From contig NZ_MBPP01000001.1 of NCBI RefSeq assembly GCF_001858325.1, forward strand, positions 162,609 through 226,608: 64,000 nt of DNA, given 5' to 3'. Origin of the DNA: Marinobacter sp. AC-23. Lineage in GTDB: Bacteria > Pseudomonadota > Gammaproteobacteria > Pseudomonadales > Oleiphilaceae. The notes below the pieces were generated by a model that was not told the DNA's origin, did not search any database, and was given only the letters and a program-made list of their open reading frames with translations. Of the stretch, positions 39,304 through 49,085 are shown piece after piece (position 1 is the stretch's first letter; each line of letters starts with the position of its first letter). The position numbers and the translations under genes are program-made.

Positions 39304-41352
39304 TTACGGCTGACGGGATAGCAAATAAAGAAAAAATGGCACACCCAGTGCAGCCGACACCACACCAACGGGCAACTCATAAGGCGCGAAAATAGTACGC
39401 CCTAACGTATCGGCAACAACAGCCAGGGTGGCCCCCAATGCCGTGCACATCAGGAACTGAACCAACAGACCTGAGCCGGCCAGACGTCGGCTGATATGGG
39501 GCACCAATAACCCGATAAACCCCACTGGGCCAACAATGCCCACAGCGCTTGCCGCCATCAGCGCTGCCACCACCAGGGCGATGGCGCGCCAACGATTCAG
39601 ATTAAGCCCGAGGCTGCGTGCCTGCTCGTCTTCCAGTTGCATAGCGCTAAGTGGCCGCAACAAAATCAACACGCCGATCATTCCTAGTGCTGTCCAGGGT
39701 AGCAGCGCCTCCAGGTGCGCCCAGGTAGTGCCGTACAGTGAGCCCGCCAGCCATTGCGCCACCAGTTCGGTGTGTGCGTGCCCCCAAAATGCCAGGCCGC
39801 CGGTGGTCAGTGCGTGAAGCATGCCAGCCAATACCGCCCCCGTCAGAGTCAACTTCACCGGAGAGAGCCCTCCGTTACGTAGGCTCAAGCCATAGACGGC
39901 CAGTGCGGCCAGCAAACCACCGAGCATGGCCAACAGCGGTAAATACTGAAGGGCAAAGGGAATCCCGCCGTAAGGATTGTCGCCCGACTGAATCCAGTCA
40001 CCCACCACAAAGGCGGCCACAGCCACCAGACTGGCACCGCCGGAAATGCCAAGTATGCCCGCTTCTGCCAGCGGATTTCGGGTAAGCAATTGCAATAGCC
40101 AACCGGACAAAGCGAAGTGAATGCCGATCACCAGGCCAATCAGAGTCCGGGGTAAACGCAGGTCCATCACCACGCGCTCAACGTGACTTGAGCCCTCTCC
40201 CAGCAACCCGGCGAGAACTTGCTGCCAGCTCAGGTCCGTGGCGCCAAACTGCAGGCCCAGCCAGGGCGTCAGAAAAATAAGCCCGCACCCAAGCCAGAAC
40301 AAAATCGTTGTTCGCTGCAGCAACGGCTTTTTATGAGGCTCTCTGGTGTTAGCAACATGGGCAGGCTCACGGGAGTTGAGTAAATACAGCAACCAGGGCG
40401 CACCAATCAATGCCGTCAACATCCCCACAGGCAACTCCTGCGGAAATGCCAGTTGCCGTGCCAAGGTGTCGGCCGCCAATAACAGTAGCCCTCCCAGTAG
40501 CGCGCTCAATGGCAACCAGTGTTGAAACTGGTTGCGAATCAGGCGCCGCGCGATATGAGGCGCAACCAAGCCAATAAAGATGACCGGGCCCGTCACAGAA
40601 ACCAGAGCGGCGGCCATGATCAGCGCCAGTACCAGAAACAGCAGCCGCCAGCGCCCGACAGCCAACCCCATGGCCAGCGCCAGTTCGTCATCAAGCTGCA
40701 GCACCCGAAAAGGCCGGCGTAGCAGAAGCACTGCCACTAAAGGCAAAATAAGCCACACAGCGACCAGTTTGAGCTGTAGCCAGCCCCGCCCCATCAGGCT
40801 ACCTGCGAGCCAGTAGTAAAGTTCAGCCGCTTCGGAGCCGGATACCAATAAAGTGCCTGTTGTCAGAGCCGTGCATAATGCAGTGACCGCAATGCCGGCA
40901 AGCACAACCCGCTCGGGCTGGAGCCTGCCGCGACCAGCAATAACAAATGTCAGCATGCCACCCAGAAGTCCACCGCAAAGCGAAATGACCGGCAGCCACA
41001 AGGCATCGGGAGTAAAGAACGTCTGCGTACCCACCACTCCAAAAGCTGCCGCGGCAATCACTCCCGTCAGCCCTGGTGAGGCCAGCGAATTTCGGGTGAC
41101 CCCTTGCATGATAGCTCCGGCCGCCCCGAGAGCTGCGCCCCCCAGCATGGCGAGGAGATTGCGAGGTAAGCGAAGCTCCAGCACACTGACTCGCTCAATA
41201 ATGCTGCCCTGCCCTTGCAAAACACTCCAGAGCGTTTCCGGGGTGGTCCACTGTTGGCCGGACAACAAACCTATCAAAAAAAGCGCAGCGATCACCAATA
41301 TCGTCGCGCTATAGATAGGCGTGATGTTGGTTTCGGTGGAAGCCCGCCTCAT
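39304..41352 (-). CDS. fused FhuB-type ferric-siderophore ABC permease (PvuC+PvuD equivalent)
   Basis: A 682-residue permease with two FecCD domains in one chain, like E. coli FhuB; each half has about ten helices. Duplicated motifs are easily seen: ELRLPRNLLAMLGGAALGAAG against DLRLPRTLIGLVIGIHFAL, and GFIGLLVPHISRRL against IFIGLVAPHIARRL. In Vibrio parahaemolyticus the equivalents PvuC and PvuD are separate proteins, so fusion is a difference. The start overlaps the pvuB stop by 4 bases (ATGA). Confidence 0.9.
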   Translation of the reverse strand: MRRASTETNITPIYSATILVIAALFLIGLLSGQQWTTPETLWSVLQGQGSIIERVSVLELRLPRNLLAMLGGAALGAAGAIMQGVTRNSLASPGLTGVIAAAAFGVVGTQTFFTPDALWLPVISLCGGLLGGMLTFVIAGRGRLQPERVVLAGIAVTALCTALTTGTLLVSGSEAAELYYWLAGSLMGRGWLQLKLVAVWLILPLVAVLLLRRPFRVLQLDDELALAMGLAVGRWRLLFLVLALIMAAALVSVTGPVIFIGLVAPHIARRLIRNQFQHWLPLSALLGGLLLLAADTLARQLAFPQELPVGMLTALIGAPWLLYLLNSREPAHVANTREPHKKPLLQRTTILFWLGCGLIFLTPWLGLQFGATDLSWQQVLAGLLGEGSSHVERVVMDLRLPRTLIGLVIGIHFALSGWLLQLLTRNPLAEAGILGISGGASLVAVAAFVVGDWIQSGDNPYGGIPFALQYLPLLAMLGGLLAALAVYGLSLRNGGLSPVKLTLTGAVLAGMLHALTTGGLAFWGHAHTELVAQWLAGSLYGTTWAHLEALLPWTALGMIGVLILLRPLSAMQLEDEQARSLGLNLNRWRAIALVVAALMAASAVGIVGPVGFIGLLVPHISRRLAGSGLLVQFLMCTALGATLAVVADTLGRTIFAPYELPVGVVSAALGVPFFLYLLSRQP

Positions 41353-42335
41353 CGCAACGAGGTCTTGACCGGAGTGGTATCCGGGAACAGCAGGCGCGTC
41401 ATATCGTCAAGCACCAGAGATCGTGCGATAGGCCCGGCACTCTCCTTCCAGTGTTGACCAACCTCAAACACCTGATCGTTCTTTACAGCCTGCAGATAGG
41501 GCCAAACCGGGTTTAGGGTAAAACCCCGCCGGCGGTTACTCGGTAGCAAAAAAATGACATCCGGGTTCAGGGTCAAAAGTGTTTCCAGGCTGATGCGATA
41601 ACCCAGCGGAATACCTGAATCGGGATTGGGTGGTGGCCCACCCACATTATCAAGATGCAGACGCTCCAGCAGCGCCGCCGTCAGAAAGTGATCGTAATAA
41701 ACAAAAGGCGTTTCTCCACCGCTGGAAAGAATAGCAACAGTACGACCGCCAGGGCTCTGGGCCGCTAGACTTTCCAGTCGCGCAAGAAACTGCTCATTAA
41801 TTTGCTGCGCCTGCTTGGAGCGGCCAAAAGCATCGCCAGCCAGTGCCACAGCATGCAGGCTGTCTTGTAGAGTAATGAGATCCAGCGCCACCATGGGTGC
41901 GATGGCTTCAATTTGGGGGCCATCCTTTTCGGTATAGCGTCGGATGGCAAACACCAGGTCCGGTGCAATGCGGGACAATCGTTCCAGGTTAGGCTGATGC
42001 CGCGGTCCCAGACTGGGTACTTTATTCATATCAGGCCCCAGGTAGGCAGGCGCCCCTTCCAGACCAAAATTCGTGATCGCTACAGGCTGAATGCCTAAGG
42101 CTTTTGCCACGTCCGCACCAAACGTTGAGATGGCAGCCGGTCTCGTGGCGGGCTGCGTCAACTCAATGGTTTTACCCCGGTCGTCGGTGAGTATAACGGA
42201 GCTGGTGGCAGCCTGAGTCAGTACAGGAACTGCAATAAAGACCCAGATTATTGATAGGGCCAATCGGCGCCAAAAGCTTGGGCATGTCTTGGGGCCGGGT
42301 CGCTCTTTGGTGGCATTAGTAGCGTTTAATAGCAT
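41349..42335 (-). CDS. pvuB: iron-siderophore periplasmic binding protein (PvuB/FhuD-like)
   Basis: A type-III cluster substrate-binding protein that carries ferric siderophore to the permease. N-terminal signal is hydrophobic around IIWVFIAVPVLTQAATSS; then TDDRGKTIELTQPATRPA, DVVFAIRRYT-like Glu/Arg-rich binding segments and VAILSSGGETPF. I start it at ATG 42335, just inside a Fur-box-like site (42338-42356) that would sit across the start if the longer frame to 42386 were used. Followed directly by the fused permease. Confidence 0.87.
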   Translation of the reverse strand: MLLNATNATKERPGPKTCPSFWRRLALSIIWVFIAVPVLTQAATSSVILTDDRGKTIELTQPATRPAAISTFGADVAKALGIQPVAITNFGLEGAPAYLGPDMNKVPSLGPRHQPNLERLSRIAPDLVFAIRRYTEKDGPQIEAIAPMVALDLITLQDSLHAVALAGDAFGRSKQAQQINEQFLARLESLAAQSPGGRTVAILSSGGETPFVYYDHFLTAALLERLHLDNVGGPPPNPDSGIPLGYRISLETLLTLNPDVIFLLPSNRRRGFTLNPVWPYLQAVKNDQVFEVGQHWKESAGPIARSLVLDDMTRLLFPDTTPVKTSLR

Positions 42336-42337
42336 AT

Positions 42338-42356
42338 TTAAATGAGAATCATTAGT
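42338..42356. promoter_or_regulatory. Fur-box-like site upstream of pvuB
   Basis: 19-base site TTAAATGAGAATCATTAGT centred on AATGAGAATCATT; 13 of 19 bases match the GATAATGATAATCATTATC consensus. It lies right before the chosen start of pvuB, suggesting that the import genes have their own iron-repressed promoter in addition to read-through. Confidence 0.65.
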
Positions 42357-42486
42357 GATGGGATCGGTAGTGTAATCGGCTGCCAAGGGCGATTCAACCG
42401 TTTCGACTCAGGAAAGAGTCGCCCTTCCTCGTGATTAAGCCGGAGCCTGCACAACAGACCCCGGCGCCGAATCTCAGGCGACTGAA

Positions 42487-44610
42487 TCAGAAGTCCAGTT
42501 GCGCCTCCAAAATCAAACTGCGCCCGGGCTGCGGCACACGGCCAATCGGGCTCACGTCCACACCGCGGAAGTAGGCGTCTTCATCCAGCAGATTGTTGAC
42601 CGCGAGGGCCAGATTCAAATTACGCCCACCTCCCATCGCGATGTCACGACCAAGGCGAGCGTTCACCAAATGGTAGGCAGGCAGTTCGCCAGCACCGCCA
42701 TCGGCAGTTTCTTTTTCGGTGTTGTCTGCATCGCTATAGCTGGTACTAACATACAGCCAGTTCAAACTGGCGTTCCAGGCCTGGTAAGAATAGACCGCAT
42801 CCGCACTTATCTTGTGCTCGGGAGCATTCGGCAACTCGTTGCCGGCGTTGTCGCCGCTCAACTGCTCTGTCTCGAGGAAGGTATACCCCAGACCCAGCTC
42901 CAGGTTGGGGTTCACCTGCCAGCGGTTATCCAGTTCAATGCCCTGATGCCGTGTTTCACCGAGATTTTCGAAACGGCTTTCGGTGCGGTTAAATTGGATC
43001 TGGTCATCGTAGTCGATACGGAACAGGGTCGCTGATGACAGCATATCAGGCGTGAGCTGTACGCGACCGCCCAGCTCATAGTTCCAGGCCGTTTCATTGG
43101 CAACATCGCCGTCACGCGTAGTCTGAGCAATCTGCACCGGTACCAGGGAGCGCTGGCTGTTGGTGAATAGAAAAACGCGGTCTGTCGCCTGGTAGCCAAG
43201 GGTCAGTCCTGGTAGCCACTCGTCGGTGTTATTCTCTTCCATGTTTCCGTTCAGGTTGTCACGAAAATCCATGTTAACGTCTTCATAGCGCAAACCCGGG
43301 GTCACCGTCAGACGATCGTCCAGAAAGTGCATGGTATCGCTGACGTAAAAAGCCAGCGCCTTGGTGTCGAGATGCCAGTCCCGCGCAACTGAGCGGGTAT
43401 CGCTGGCAAATTCAACGCGATTGACATCGAACTCGACGTCTTCTGTAAGGTAACGGGCTCCAAGCGTGATGTCATGGCGTCCCTTGCTGATGGCAAGACG
43501 TGGCTCGGTACTGTAAACCCGGAAAAGCCGGGGCGAGTCGGCCCGATGAGTAGAGGCGACGTCCGGATCAAAGACACCGCCCGTACCGCTCAGGTTTTGA
43601 CCAAAAAAGAAAGTACGATCCGCATCATGAACGAAGTTACGCCACTGGAATTCAACATCTGGCGTCGGGTTGTAGGTCCAGGTAAACGTCGCGCGAGTCA
43701 TGTCAGCTTCATAGGCATCGTAAGGCCGTTGGCTTTGGGTGCGGTCTTGTTCGTAAGCCTCTGGCGCCAATGCACCAGGCAGCTCGGCATCGACGTTGTA
43801 GTACTGAAGCTGGGTGGCGAGTTCGTTCTTATTGTTCAGGTAGTAGCGGGCATCTACGATGAAATTGTCAACCTGAGTGTCCGAGCGATCCCGAAAACCA
43901 TCACCACGCTGGATGTTGGCCTGGAACTGCAGGTCGAGCTTGTCGCTGGCCTGGCCCCCTACGCGGTAATAGGTGTCGGTAAAGACATTTCCGGTCTCTT
44001 CCGCGATGGTTATCCGCTCACGCAGGGTGTGGGAGGTTTCAGCCGGAATCGGGCGTGTTACGAAATTGACGACACCACCGACGTTGTTCGGGCCATAGTG
44101 AACGGCCGCCCCACCCCGCACGACATCTACGGCTTCCAAACTGGGCAGAGTGACCGGGAACAGCGACACACCCACATTACTGTAGGGGCCAATCGCGATA
44201 GGGTAACCATCGGTCAGGATTTGCAGGCGCTCACTGCGCAGTGGGTTCAGGCCGCGGACCCCGATGTTAGGCAGAATACCGGTGCCGGTTTCATCCAGAA
44301 CCTGAACCCCGGGGGTCGCTCGCAAGGCATCTTCAAGATTAAGAGCGCCGCGCTTGTGCAATTCCTCTTTGTCGACAACGGTGCGTGAACCGGTATAGGT
44401 TTTTTCAGATTCTTCCGTGGGCGCACCCAGCCAGTCCCCGGATACGGTGAGAGGCGGTAGCGTAAACAACTCATTTTCGGCATCAGGGGTCTGTTCCTGT
44501 GCCAGCGCAGGCGAACTTATAAGCGCGACAAACGACAAAGGTAAAAAGGAACGGGACCGTGGTCGAAAATACTCCAGCCCGGGTGAGCGCTTTATTGTCA
44601 GAAAAAACAT
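42487..44610 (-). CDS. pvuA: TonB-dependent ferric-siderophore receptor (PvuA-like)
   Basis: A 707-residue outer-membrane receptor. Signal peptide ends near SPALAQEQ; the plug domain shows KRGALNLEDALRATPGVQVL, GVRGLNPLRSERLQILTDG and VDVVRGGAAVHYGPNNVGGV; the 22-strand barrel ends with LILEAQLDF, a terminal Phe. FecA-like overall. Its position between biosynthesis and import genes fits the ferric vibrioferrin receptor. A Fur-box-like site lies at 44668-44686 in its leader. Confidence 0.92.
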   Translation of the reverse strand: MFFLTIKRSPGLEYFRPRSRSFLPLSFVALISSPALAQEQTPDAENELFTLPPLTVSGDWLGAPTEESEKTYTGSRTVVDKEELHKRGALNLEDALRATPGVQVLDETGTGILPNIGVRGLNPLRSERLQILTDGYPIAIGPYSNVGVSLFPVTLPSLEAVDVVRGGAAVHYGPNNVGGVVNFVTRPIPAETSHTLRERITIAEETGNVFTDTYYRVGGQASDKLDLQFQANIQRGDGFRDRSDTQVDNFIVDARYYLNNKNELATQLQYYNVDAELPGALAPEAYEQDRTQSQRPYDAYEADMTRATFTWTYNPTPDVEFQWRNFVHDADRTFFFGQNLSGTGGVFDPDVASTHRADSPRLFRVYSTEPRLAISKGRHDITLGARYLTEDVEFDVNRVEFASDTRSVARDWHLDTKALAFYVSDTMHFLDDRLTVTPGLRYEDVNMDFRDNLNGNMEENNTDEWLPGLTLGYQATDRVFLFTNSQRSLVPVQIAQTTRDGDVANETAWNYELGGRVQLTPDMLSSATLFRIDYDDQIQFNRTESRFENLGETRHQGIELDNRWQVNPNLELGLGYTFLETEQLSGDNAGNELPNAPEHKISADAVYSYQAWNASLNWLYVSTSYSDADNTEKETADGGAGELPAYHLVNARLGRDIAMGGGRNLNLALAVNNLLDEDAYFRGVDVSPIGRVPQPGRSLILEAQLDF

Positions 44611-44667
44611 GAAAACTCCATGGTCAGCACTAGTTGATTATTCGTTCACTCAATGAAGATTCTTAAT

Positions 44668-44686
44668 TATAATGATAACGCTTCCC
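44668..44686. promoter_or_regulatory. Fur-box-like site upstream of pvuA
   Basis: TATAATGATAACGCTTCCC; 13 of 19 bases match the Fur consensus, with the half-site ATAATGATAA intact. It lies 58 bases before the receptor start, between pvsE and pvuA, marking a probable separate iron-regulated promoter. Confidence 0.6.
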
Positions 44687-44731
44687 ATTACAATCCATGA
44701 GTTGATCTTCGTTAACATTCCGTCTTTCAGA

Positions 44732-45952
44732 TTATCGTGCAGCCAGAAAGTGCTCGACCGGAGAGGGGTGCATCAGAAAATCTTTATGGGAAATATTCCA
44801 GGCATACGCGCCGGCATAGGTGAATAGCACCAGATCCCCTACCCGTAGAACCGGCACCCGGACCTGGCGCGCCAATACATCTTTGGGAGTGCACAACTGG
44901 CCGACAAATGTGATTGCCTGGTTGTGAAGACCGGAAGACGGATTCACCGCCGGAACGGACAAAGGCAACACTTCACACGGGTGACTGTGGGATTGAGCGG
45001 CAGGGGTTCGGAAGTGATGGGTACCGCCGCGGCAGATGGCAAATGCTTCGCCCTGGCTGTGTTTGATATCCAGCACTTCTGTTACATAATAGCCGCAGGC
45101 CGCCGTGAGAAAACGGCCACACTCAAACCGGATACGCCACTCAGGAGAGGCTTCGTGTGCCAGCAGCCCGGCCAGTTCCCGGCAAAAATAGGGCCAGTTG
45201 AACTGCTGCTCCGGTTCGATGTAATTGATACCAATGCCACCCCCGACGTTGATCTGCCCGATCCGCAGACTGTAGTCGCTCTCCCACTGTCTGACGCGCC
45301 GCATGTAGGTCCGCATTAAAGCCAGGTGACGGTCAGGATCCAATTGATGGGACATGAGGTGAAAATGGAAGCCCTCCAGCTCCAGATGTGATGCGCGGGT
45401 TAGCAGAGACAGAACCTGCTGAAGCGTATCCTCATCCATACCAAAGGGGGTTGGCACACCGCCCATGGTCAGGCTCGTGGTCGCCATATCCGGTAGGCTC
45501 AGATTAATGCGCAGCAAAATTTTCTGGGTTTTTCGGGCCTTCTTCGTTACCTCTGCCAGGCGCTCCAGCTCCAGCAAGCTTTCCACGTGAATCAGCTCAA
45601 CCTCTGATTGGACGGCGTACTTCAGTTCCGAAATCAGCTTGCCAGGACCGCCAAAGATCACGGGGAGCTCGGGAAAATGACGTCGCACCCATCGCAACTC
45701 GCCACCCGATGCCACTTCCAACCCATGAACCCAGGGTGCCAGGGTTTTCAGCAGTGGCAGCGCGGGATTGGCCTTCGTGGCGTAAAACATTTCGCATTGC
45801 GGCGGCAGGCACTCGACCACCGCTTGTACGTGGTTGCGCAGGCTGTCTAAATCGTAAATATAGGCGCAGAGAGGGTCGCTGTGCCGGTGCTGTAAATCCA
45901 GCGCTGCCTGGTAAATTCTATCTGGGAGTGTTCTATCCGCTACTTTGGTCAT
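44732..45952 (-). CDS. pvsE: PLP-dependent decarboxylase of siderophore synthesis (PvsE-like)
   Basis: A fold-type III PLP decarboxylase (diaminopimelate/ornithine decarboxylase superfamily), 406 residues. The PLP Lys is in MFYATKANPALPLLKTL, the phosphate loop in NVGGGIGINYIEPE and the partner Cys/Asp region in RFECGRFLTAACG. In vibrioferrin synthesis the enzyme decarboxylates the citryl-serine stage to the ethanolamine moiety; this is the family's described role and not shown here. Coupled to pvsD by a 4-base overlap. Confidence 0.88.
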   Translation of the reverse strand: MTKVADRTLPDRIYQAALDLQHRHSDPLCAYIYDLDSLRNHVQAVVECLPPQCEMFYATKANPALPLLKTLAPWVHGLEVASGGELRWVRRHFPELPVIFGGPGKLISELKYAVQSEVELIHVESLLELERLAEVTKKARKTQKILLRINLSLPDMATTSLTMGGVPTPFGMDEDTLQQVLSLLTRASHLELEGFHFHLMSHQLDPDRHLALMRTYMRRVRQWESDYSLRIGQINVGGGIGINYIEPEQQFNWPYFCRELAGLLAHEASPEWRIRFECGRFLTAACGYYVTEVLDIKHSQGEAFAICRGGTHHFRTPAAQSHSHPCEVLPLSVPAVNPSSGLHNQAITFVGQLCTPKDVLARQVRVPVLRVGDLVLFTYAGAYAWNISHKDFLMHPSPVEHFLAAR

Positions 45953-47837
45953 GTTCTGCTGCTCGTGCCATTTGCTGTGTCTACTGTCTCAATGCTTGCG
46001 ATGCAACTGCTCAGTGACGGCGCCGCCGACAACAATAAAGCCAGTGGATTGCGCACCTGCACGTACTCCGAATCCCGGTCTGCCCGCTTGAACAACCGGG
46101 TGATCAGGTTACTCTTGTTGGGAATTGACTCGCCTCGGAGTAATCCGCCGAGTACCTGGTGTGCCCAGGCGCTGTCGGAGCCGTCCAGAAACCGTTCCAG
46201 ATGGGTTTGCCAGACTCGCCACAGCGTTGCTTCCAGGTCTGAATCCTCCAGAGCAAGATAACTGACAGCTTGAAACAGGTTGTTGATCAACAGGCAGTAG
46301 GCAATGCGCTGCCATCCCTTGTCGGCGCTGTAGTGAATCGACGCCCGCGCTCGGGCGTCGATTTCGGTGGGGAGCGGTGCGGTCCAGAGATCAACAATCA
46401 GCTTGGTGCCCTCCAAATCACGTACAAACACTTGGGCGGGATACCCGTCCTTCAATCCGATAACCACATTTTGCAGATGGGGCTCAAACACCACCCCCCG
46501 GGTGAACAGGGCGTCCAGCACAGGCGGCATCAGCAGTTCCAGATAGCGATCGAACCACTCGACTGCCGCCTGGCGCCGGCTGACATCTGCAAATCGCGCC
46601 CAGGTACCCACGGCTTCCGCAACCGGGCAGCGGTCGAAGCGATCCTCGCTGAACAGCGACGCTGCCAACACGGGTGTTACCCCTGGCGCCAGCAGAGGCT
46701 CCAGCTGTTACGCAAGATCAGGCCGAAACCTTCCATGAGCGACTGACGCCGGGCGTCCTCAGCCTCGGTGAAATCGAGCGTGACATAAGCCGGTTCATAC
46801 ATCAGCCTGAACCCCGGATAGTCGGCGAGCATCGGTTCAAGATGTTCTCGCAACACCTGGGACAGGACCACTGCGCTCTCCAGTTCGTAATACGCGTTCT
46901 TGCGCACGCAATTGGTGAGCCGGACATGAGTAGAAAACTTGTAGAAAAACGGATTACCCGGCTGGTAAAGCGTGCGCACGGACGCCGTTGGATAGAAAAT
47001 GCTGCCGCCCTGCCCCAGCGGCTGAATGCGGCCACTGCGAATGGCCTCCAGCACAAAAGCCTGACGCATCAGATAGCGTGCCTGCCAGGGGTGCACCGGA
47101 AGCGCCATGAAGCCCGCCGGCACCTCAAGTCCAGGCGGAGCAGCGAGTGTCTCAAGGTCTTCCGCATCCAGCCCGCGGCTGCGCAAATCGCGTCGCTGTA
47201 CCGCGAAATAGTAAAGTGCAAACCCAGCTCCCATTTCCGGTGAGTACTGCAGCGTGTCTTCCTCGCTGAAGCCTTCCCTGGCCTTCGGAGCAGGGTGATA
47301 ACGATGCCCGAAACTCAACGCCTGTTCCGACCACCGGTAACCCGTCAATCCTTGCCCCCAATCCGCAGGCACCTGGCTGTAGCACAGTATTCGTCGCATG
47401 ACCTCACCGCTGCCTAGAATCTGCTGATACAGTTCGGCATTGAACGGTTGCCCGGAACGCCGGGCGAGATTCTGAAGCAACACTCTCGCCAGCCGGGCCA
47501 TATCCAGCACTTGCCAACCTCGGGACGGAGATTTGAAAAAAGGGACGGACTGGAAGCGATAGTTCCCCGCCAGAGAATCCCCCGCAACGGCCAACAACAA
47601 CTCCCCCGCCAACTCTGGCAATTGGACGAGCAAGGCTGAGGCGTTGCAGGTGGCCAGTTTCACCCGCAACGCTTGGGGCCAGCTTTGGCCTTTGCCTATT
47701 GGCGCCACCTGCAGTTCGCCGGCTGGGGTCGCGATATCACGGCAATAGCAGTTCAGCAGTGCTTCAATACCACGCTGATCGGCGAGATCCTCCCATCGTT
47801 TGTCGCGGTAGTGATGATTAAGCGCTGTGCTGGGCAT
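45949..47837 (-). CDS. pvsD: IucA/IucC-family NIS siderophore synthetase (PvsD-like), one frameshift
   Basis: ATP-dependent ligase joining a carboxylate (citrate) to an amine or alcohol substrate. N-terminal IucA/IucC region HPAPKAREGFSEED, nucleotide-binding FYPTASVRTLY and LPVHPWQARYLMRQAF, then the C-terminal FhuF-like region from VLAASLFSEDRFDRCP to ADRDSEYVQVRNPLALL. The frame breaks near 46698: RNSW should continue EPLLAPGVTPV, implying one missing base. Joined length about 630 residues is normal. Second synthetase of the cluster, placed after the MFS exporter as in Vibrio pvsABCDE. Confidence 0.88.
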
Positions 47838-47873
47838 GGTGGGCGGTCTCCTTCCTGAGAATATTCTGGGGTA

Positions 47874-49085
47874 TCATGTGGTCACCTTTTCGGGGGCTTC
47901 GGTAGTCGACGGGATGGACTTATGGAGCATAAGGATGAGCGGTAGCGACACCACCAACACGGCAGCCCCCATCCACAGCGGCGCTGCCAGGCCAGCAGGC
48001 CCGCTTAATGCACCAGCAGCCAGGCCAGCTGCCACACCCGCCCATTTGCCTACGCTGTCCAGCGCACCAAAAGTACGGCCAGCGCGAGCCGTTTGGGTCA
48101 GTTGCGCAATCCAGCCATGCAAAACAAAAAAGCCGAGCGTCATGCCGACTCCCATGACAAGGCGCCATACTGTCAGCTCAATCAGAGAACTGGACCAAGC
48201 CTGGCCAACATAGGAAATCGCCATAAGCACGAAGCCAGCCGCCAACCCGGTTTTATGCCCTTGGCCGACTGTTTTCACAAAGGGCGTCCAGAGCGCGATC
48301 AGATAGATCAGGTGTGGCAGGCTGTAAAGCACTCCGGCGGCCAGAGTATCGATTCCGGTCGCGTGCTGGACCCAGGGAATGAAATAGGGAAAGGTGGCCA
48401 CCATCGAAAAATTGAAGGCGAACTGCACCGCCCATAACCGTCGCCACTCTTTCGGCGGTGTTGGTGTGGTCCTCGTTGAGGTTCCGGCCGTTGTTCCTTC
48501 GGACATCGCAGCCTCAGGCCGGGGCTTGTCTGCCGGCGTCGCAAAGCCGAGCAAAAGCGCTGCCAATATGGGTAGCAAGGCCAGGTACAGGTAAATATCC
48601 TGCGCCGGGAAGACGCTTATCAGCGCACCGAACAGCACCGGCGCCAGCACCATGGCCGCCCGCGCCGAGCCCTGCATCCAGTTGAGGCCACGGCTAAGGT
48701 CGCCACCTTTCATGCTGGTAGACAAGTAGGCACTGGAGGCTGCAAATGTGCCACCGAGCAACCCTTGCAATACTAAAGCCCCCAGGAACATCCAGGCTTC
48801 AGGCGATAACCCCGCCAGCGCGAAGCCGATTGCAAGCCCCAACTGCGCCCGCAACAGTGACCAGCGACGCCCCCAGCGATCTGCCGCCCTCCCCCAAAAC
48901 GGCGCTGCCAGTGCGGCGCACACTGTAGGGACCACATAAAACCACCCTACCCACTGGGTGTCATTCACGGCAAAGGCATCCGACAGGATCAGGCCGAAGA
49001 AAGGCGGCATGCCCAGCGCCACCAGAGCCGCTGTAAAGTGGCACAGCAGCACAATTACCAACTGCTTGCGTTGTACGCCAGTCAT
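47874..49085 (-). CDS. pvsC: MFS siderophore exporter (PvsC-like)
   Basis: A 403-residue major-facilitator protein with 12 helices. The loop 2-3 motif reads FWGRAADRWGRRWSLL (G-R-x-x-D-R-x-G-R-R). Flanked by the two NIS synthetases exactly where PvsC sits in Vibrio, so it probably exports the finished siderophore. Start ATG 49085 overlaps the pvsB stop by 4 bases. Confidence 0.88.
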   Translation of the reverse strand: MTGVQRKQLVIVLLCHFTAALVALGMPPFFGLILSDAFAVNDTQWVGWFYVVPTVCAALAAPFWGRAADRWGRRWSLLRAQLGLAIGFALAGLSPEAWMFLGALVLQGLLGGTFAASSAYLSTSMKGGDLSRGLNWMQGSARAAMVLAPVLFGALISVFPAQDIYLYLALLPILAALLLGFATPADKPRPEAAMSEGTTAGTSTRTTPTPPKEWRRLWAVQFAFNFSMVATFPYFIPWVQHATGIDTLAAGVLYSLPHLIYLIALWTPFVKTVGQGHKTGLAAGFVLMAISYVGQAWSSSLIELTVWRLVMGVGMTLGFFVLHGWIAQLTQTARAGRTFGALDSVGKWAGVAAGLAAGALSGPAGLAAPLWMGAAVLVVSLPLILMLHKSIPSTTEAPEKVTT

